From Hordeum vulgare subsp. vulgare (taxonomy: Eukaryota; Streptophyta; Magnoliopsida; Poales; Poaceae), in contig NC_058520.1 in the NCBI RefSeq assembly GCF_904849725.1, forward strand, positions 325,945,186 to 326,009,185: 64,000 nt of DNA. The letters are read 5' to 3'. A program made the position numbers and the translations under genes. The notes below the pieces were generated by a model, which was not told the DNA's origin, made no database searches, and saw nothing but the letters and a program-made list of their open reading frames with translations. How positions within the stretch are numbered: the first letter of the stretch is position 1; each line of letters starts with the position of its first letter. Positions 59,417 through 64,000 of the stretch are shown one piece after another.

Positions 59417-61829
59417 GCCTATCTTTGTGGCTATAAAGAAAGTGCTCTAGGGAGACAACCCTTCTGATCTTTACCTTGAGTTTTTACTTTCAGTTTTAGT
59501 GGTATTGATGTTTGTTACTACTGTAGCAACATCATTGTATCTTTATTTTCAAGCTTTGTGCCAAGTTTTAGCCTCCGATTGCAAGAACGTTCAAAAGTTG
59601 TGACATGCTGTCCAGAAACAGATTATGTCTTCTTGATGGACAAATTCGCCAAAAATCACCAGATCATCTTTTTGATCTGAATGTTTTTGAAATTATGCTC
59701 TATATAATTGTCCTTCTGGCGTCTGTTCTGATTTTTTCGATTTAAGTTGCAGAAGGGCCCCGAAACAATTATTTACTACATGATGTTCTATTTTTCACAG
59801 ATTCTGCCACGTTTTGCGCTTTCATCGTTTTGCAAATCTTAAGATTGCTTTTACTTTGCAAAAATATTTTGGCAATCATGAGAAACAGTAGATTTTCATG
59901 AAAATATTTGTTTTCAGGAGGAAATAAAATATTTATCTAGGAGTGCCAAGCACTCAAGCTTGGGGATGCCCCCATGCACACCCAAGAAATATTCAACGAG
60001 ACTCAAGCGTCTAAGCTTGGGGATGCCCCCGTGCATCCCCTTCTCCATCAACAATCATCAGTTCGTCCATGTCCATGCTATATTTTTATCACTTCATATG
60101 TTATGTGCTATACTTGTAGCGTCCCGCTCTTTACTTTTTAGTTTGTTTTAGTTTTGCTTGTTGTTCATAACAAGTTGGAACCTAGCCTTCTTTGTTTGGG
60201 AGAGAAACATGCCCCACTGCACCCTAGAACATAACATAGGTTTTCATGCTTATCTTTTTTGTGTGTTCATTATCTTTTCATAGCTGGTGTCATGCTTAGC
60301 TCTTTGTTTTCATGCTTTATCTTTTTAAGAGCTTTTATTTAGGTTGCTTTTGAAACTCTCTTGAGTTATCATGCTTATCTTGTTTAGAGAGTTGGCTTGT
60401 TGCACTAAGTTGTGTGTCTTTCATGAGTAGGTAATTGAGGTTGCTATTTAAGTATAGTAGTAACTTGCAATAGTTTTGAGGTATTGATTTGAGTAAAGTT
60501 TGGACTATTGGTGCCAAGAGCTTGAGCCTATTAGTGATAGGTGTTGTATTTTGGGAAATACGTGTGTTCATCAAAACAAAAAAAATTAGTTGAGAACTCT
60601 AGCTAACTTCTGGAGGGGTTGGAATATATAGAGTACCCTCACGTTATCATGGGTCGAGGATGCGCAAGGATAACTAAACCCCCAAACACTCCTCCTCGGG
60701 GTACTTGTCTCTTTGTGAATCTCGTGACTAGATAGAGAGTTACCGATAATAAGTGCATGAGTTCTTCAGACTAATGCGATTATTCGATTGTTGGCAATTC
60801 CACCATCCATATTTTGCTAGCCTCTTTGGTACCGAGCATTGCCCTTTCTCATCTTGAGAGTTGGTGCAAACTTCGCCGGTGCATCCAAACCCTTGGCATG
60901 ATACGCTCTGTCATCATAAGCCTCATTATATCTTTCCTCAAAACAGCCACCATACCTACCTATTAAGGCATTTCCATAGTCTTTCCGAGATACATTGCCA
61001 TGCAACATCGACCATCTCATGACTTGGTCTTCATGTCATACATGATTTTGCTTGATCAAGGAGCCGCATGTTAGTTGGGCCTTGCCTTTATTATTGCTAC
61101 ATGACGCGCTAGTTTCATTGCATATCCTGCTACACTGGCAGAGGCATACATTTGCATACATCATGATAGTTTTCATTTGTCTTTATGTTGAGTACTTCTG
61201 ATGAAGTGTGAAGATCTTCGTTTATTCTTGTAAAACATAGAGTGTTGCCCTTAAGCGAGGAAAAGATCCCAAAAGAGGACAAATGAAAAGATCCCAGATA
61301 GGACAAATGAGAGATAAATATAAAGAGCCAAAGAGGCCACACAAAAATAAAAAATAAATAAAAAGAGAGAAGGGGGCAACACTACTATTCCTTTTGAAGG
61401 ATCCACACTCGTACTCGATTGTTATATTTGTACTCCATAGAGATTATCATTCATGCATAACTATGTGGGGACCCTTACACTATATAACCTGGCTTGTATA
61501 TTCCAATGATGAGCTTCCTCAAATGAGCTCTTGGTATTCATGAGTAAGCAAGTTGTATGCACCCCCACTAGTTCCATTGGAGAGCTTACCTTAGCTCATA
61601 TGTGCATCCGTTGCATGGCAATCCCTACTCCTGACATCATATCTATCATTTGGCTTTCTCTCGCCTATGGTTGTCCTCATTGACCTGAGCCTTTCACACC
61701 TTTTTGTCTTCCTTCCCCATCATTATTCTGTTTGCCATCCTAAGTGCCAACATATCTTGCTTGCACTCATCCATTGCATGAGTGCTCAAAGTCGAAAGGG
61801 AGAGGATCATTTCGGGTGCCCATTCAATG
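59417..61829 (+). other. G3 internal domain, non-coding
   Basis: Sequence 59550-60100 is related to G1 23740-24400, including two CTTGGGGATGCC boxes (near 59959 and 60016). The second forms a perfect hairpin: GGGGATGC (60019-60026), CCCCGT, GCATCCCC (60033-60040). Sequence near 61310-61400 is the reverse complement of G2 near 31135-31250, that is, the same strand relative to element direction. No coding capacity. Confidence 0.6.
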
Positions 61830-62019
61830 CTTCGTCTGGCAGCCGGATCTCCAAGGCCCACACCGGATCTCCAAGGCCCACACCGGATCTGCGCATTCAT
61901 GAGGAGGTAGGTGGTTGCAGTTACTCCAGTTCGTTCGCAGACCCCCCCCCCCCCCCCCCCGCCCACGACCAGCTTCGCTTGGGCCTTCAATGTATGCTGC
62001 CTATGCGGGCGCGGGGCGC
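61830..62019. repeat. junction segment with 20-bp tandem repeat and poly-C run
   Basis: CCGGATCTCCAAGGCCCACA is repeated twice in tandem (about 61850-61889) with a third partial copy (CCGGATCTG). A run of 19 C lies at 61942-61960, then GC-rich sequence, just before the inverted LTR. The composition is unlike the AT-rich G3 internal domain. Its origin is unknown. Confidence 0.5.
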
Positions 62020-63653
62020 TGATGACGAGTTGATGGATATACTTCTCGCCCCTTGTTGGTTACCCCAAGTGAAAGGTGGAGATGTAGGCAGCAGCAGATT
62101 TCCCTTACATGGGGACTGTAAGGTTTATCGAACCAGGAGAACTCCAAGGATCAACAAGTAGGTGTCAGCTTCTCTGGCGCTAGCAAAAGACGTGGACATG
62201 CACACACAACAAATAACTTTGCTCCCAGCGAGTACAGAGAGGTTGTCATTCTCTCCGGCCTTGTAGTTTGTAAAGGATCAAAACACAAGCGGGAATAGTG
62301 ATAGTGATTGCCATGGAAAAGTAAATAAAAACAGTAAATGGTGCAGGTGTAAGCAATGGTGGTAATATGGACTGGAGTCACATGATGTTCACTAGTGATG
62401 TCTCTCTCCCAAAATACGATAAACAACTATGCATGGGTAAACAAATTACAGTTGGGTAATTGACAGAATTATGAGCGCACGGCAATGCTAATCATGCTAC
62501 TAGAAACTTAGAGGCTCAAAAGTAATGGGTAGTACGCCAAGACAAGTAGACCGTTTATTCATCAGCATCTACTTACTAATCATCCACCTTGAGATATCTA
62601 TATAGAACATCTCGCCGGTATTAAGTTGCGAGCCCCACCCAAAGTGTAAACTCAAAGCAACGGACAACTGCATTAACGAACTTTGCGTAAGGTAAACAGT
62701 ACTTGCAACCGCGGTCACAAGCACCGTTGTTTTCTCCCTAGTGGCAACAGGACATCCCCTAGTCTCATGTTTTTGTCACTCAAGCTAGACATCAGGGGGC
62801 ATGAACCTACAATCATGCGTAATGCTCCCTCTTGGAGTTACAATCTACTACTCATCCAAAGCAATAAAAAGCAACGGAGAACATGCATGAATCACTAAAG
62901 AACATAATATAAAAGAATAATCAAATATATAACTCATCACAATCTGAACATAATCTCATAATCCATTGGATCTGAGCAAACCAAGCATAGGAACAACAGG
63001 AAAATTAAATAGATGCCTTGATCATGTAGGGTAGCTCACAAGGGCTAAACATTGAAAAACAAGATTGGAGAGAAGACATCACATAGCTACTGGTCATGGA
63101 CTCGTGGTCCAAGGCGTACTACTCACGACACGTCCGGGAAGCGTCCATGGTGGTGGAGAAGCTCTCGGAGGTCAATCCTCCCTCCGACAGGGTGCCGGGA
63201 AGAGGTCTTGTGACGCTCCCGATCTCAGAATCGCTGCGGCGGCGGAACGATGGAGAAATTCACGATTCTGGATCTTCTGGAAGGGTTTTATATCGGAGAG
63301 GTAAATATAGGCCGAAGGAGGGCACCAGAGGAGGTTGGCCCCACAGAGGCGACCTGGTGGCGTGGCCTGGACGAGGGCCGCGTAGGGAGGCTGCCTGGGC
63401 AGGCCCTGGCTCCCCTCTGGCCATCTTCGTGCTTCGTGAAGCTTCCGTCACGCTGATTTTTATATATTTTTCTTGGGATTTTTGGGGCTCTGTAAATTTG
63501 GGTAAAAGTCCCTGCAAAAAAGACATCAACAAACAAAAACTGACAGTGGGTGCACTGAGTTAGTAGGTTAGTACAAATATGTATAAAAAGGTATGAAAGT
63601 GTAGCAAAACATATAACAATGTCACCCAAAAGATCATGGAACAAGCAGAAATT
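62020..63653 (-). repeat. inverted LTR of the G3 family
   Basis: On the minus strand it matches the whole G3 5' LTR except its first about 20 bases, which lie beyond the insertion at 63654. Its end is TGATGACGAG on the plus strand at 62020 (CGTCATCA inverted). No primer site lies beyond its 3' edge, so it is a 3' LTR or solo LTR, not a 5' LTR. It carries uninterrupted sequence at the Sukkula-like target (CATAG, 63082-63086) and the C2 target (TAAAC, 62693-62697). Confidence 0.85.
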
Positions 63654-64000
63654 TGTCGGCGATGCTAGGTAGACACCTATGGGGATCAACGAGATAACCT
63701 TGTGTTCGTAGGGCGGGGAGAAACAACGTCAAGAGAAAACCAAATGATCAACACCTGGCAAGCCTTTTTACCTAGGTTCGGGCCGCTTACACGTAAAACC
63801 CTACGTCCTGCTCATCTGATTGTATTAAGCGTTCTTTCGTTGTTCGTTTACAGTGATGATAATAGCCTTCTTGGCCAATCTCCCAAAAGTCTAACCCCTT
63901 GTGAATGAGCTAAGGGTCTACTTTTATAGGCAAAGGGGTCACCTACATCTCAATGGTAGGTTCACGAGATGTTACAGTGAACCTACAATGATGCTTATCC
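63654..64000 (+). mobile_element. start of another LTR element, cut by the window edge
   Basis: Homology to the inverted G3-family LTR stops abruptly after AATT at 63653 and new sequence begins TGTCGGCGATGC, which has the TG start of an LTR. The segment contains AGGTTCGGGCCGCTTACACG and a TATAGGC-like box near 63925. I recognise the GTTCGGGCCGC theme from several Triticeae LTRs but cannot name the family. Strand is assumed from the TG edge. Confidence 0.5.

Larger units (their letters stand above)
38322..62019 (+). mobile_element. G3: non-autonomous Gypsy-type LTR retrotransposon, interrupted and lacking a same-strand 3' LTR
   Basis: The 5' LTR starts TGATACGTCCC at 38322 and ends CGTCATCA at 58610, but is split by the Sukkula-like LTR and by C2; its own sequence totals about 1.64 kb. 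A tRNA-Asp primer site follows at 58621. The internal region (58641-62019) carries one conserved orphan ORF and hairpin boxes, with no gag, protease or RT. Instead of a plus-strand 3' LTR, the internal region meets an inverted LTR of the same family at 62020. The right end is therefore unresolved and the limit 62019 is approximate. Confidence 0.75.

Noticed and set aside
1..64000. Host genes, tRNA, rRNA or CRISPR arrays
   Set aside because: No frame outside the elements shows a host protein domain, and I saw no tRNA cloverleaf, rRNA block or regularly spaced repeat array.

Overview
This window is plant DNA made almost entirely of transposable elements. I see no host protein-coding gene, tRNA or rRNA. 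The element types point to a large grass genome of the Triticeae (wheat, barley, Aegilops). They are 14-kb Copia elements with a third ORF, Gypsy elements whose LTRs start TGATACGTC and which are primed by tRNA-Asp, a 4.9-kb LTR whose 3' edge matches my recollection of the Sukkula LARD terminus, and a 6-kb LINE with the usual wheat-type ORF1. The family names are recognition from memory, not database matches.

Layout. Positions 1-2994 hold old debris: a degenerate short repeat, a decayed LINE-type RNase H/zinc-binding relic on the minus strand, AT-rich sequence and a small poly-T insertion. From 2995 to 38321 a single minus-strand LINE of about 6 kb serves as the scaffold. It survives as four pieces: 2995-4706 (RT C-terminus, zf-RVT, poly-A end), 18698-20793 (endonuclease and RT N-terminus), 27865-28764 (ORF1 C-terminal part) and 37006-38321 (ORF1 N-terminal part). 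The gaps are three inserted LTR retrotransposons: Copia element C1 (4707-18697), non-autonomous Gypsy G1 (20794-27864) and gag-protease-only Gypsy G2 (28765-37005, minus strand). A fourth, Gypsy G3, starts at 38322 at the 5' edge of the LINE. The G3 5' LTR is itself split by a Sukkula-like solo LTR (38917-43816) and by a second Copia copy C2 (44211-57947). The G3 internal region runs to about 62019, where it meets an inverted LTR of the same family (62020-63653). That LTR is cut by the start of another LTR element (63654 to the window end).

Target-site duplications support the joins: GTGAC (G2), CTATG (Sukkula-like), GTTTA (C2) and GTTCT/ATTCT (C1). The inverted G3-family LTR at 62020-63653 carries the uninterrupted sequence at the points where the Sukkula-like LTR and C2 inserted into the other copy, which independently confirms both nestings.

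How the parts work. C1 and C2 each carry gag (zinc knuckle plus coiled coil), pol (protease, integrase, RT, RNase H) and, after a 1.3-kb spacer, a large same-strand third ORF of unknown function. The spacer holds its own TATA box, a leader and a candidate intron just before the third ORF. C2 is the better preserved copy, but both are broken. G1 and G3 encode no recognisable replication proteins and G2 has only gag-protease, so all three would depend on enzymes supplied in trans. The three Gypsy elements share a hairpin at the LTR edge and repeated GGGGATGCC hairpins in their internal regions. The most interesting leads are the third ORF with its private promoter-like leader, the dense CCTCA/TGAGG motif across all of C1 and C2, and the shared hairpins in the non-autonomous Gypsy elements.
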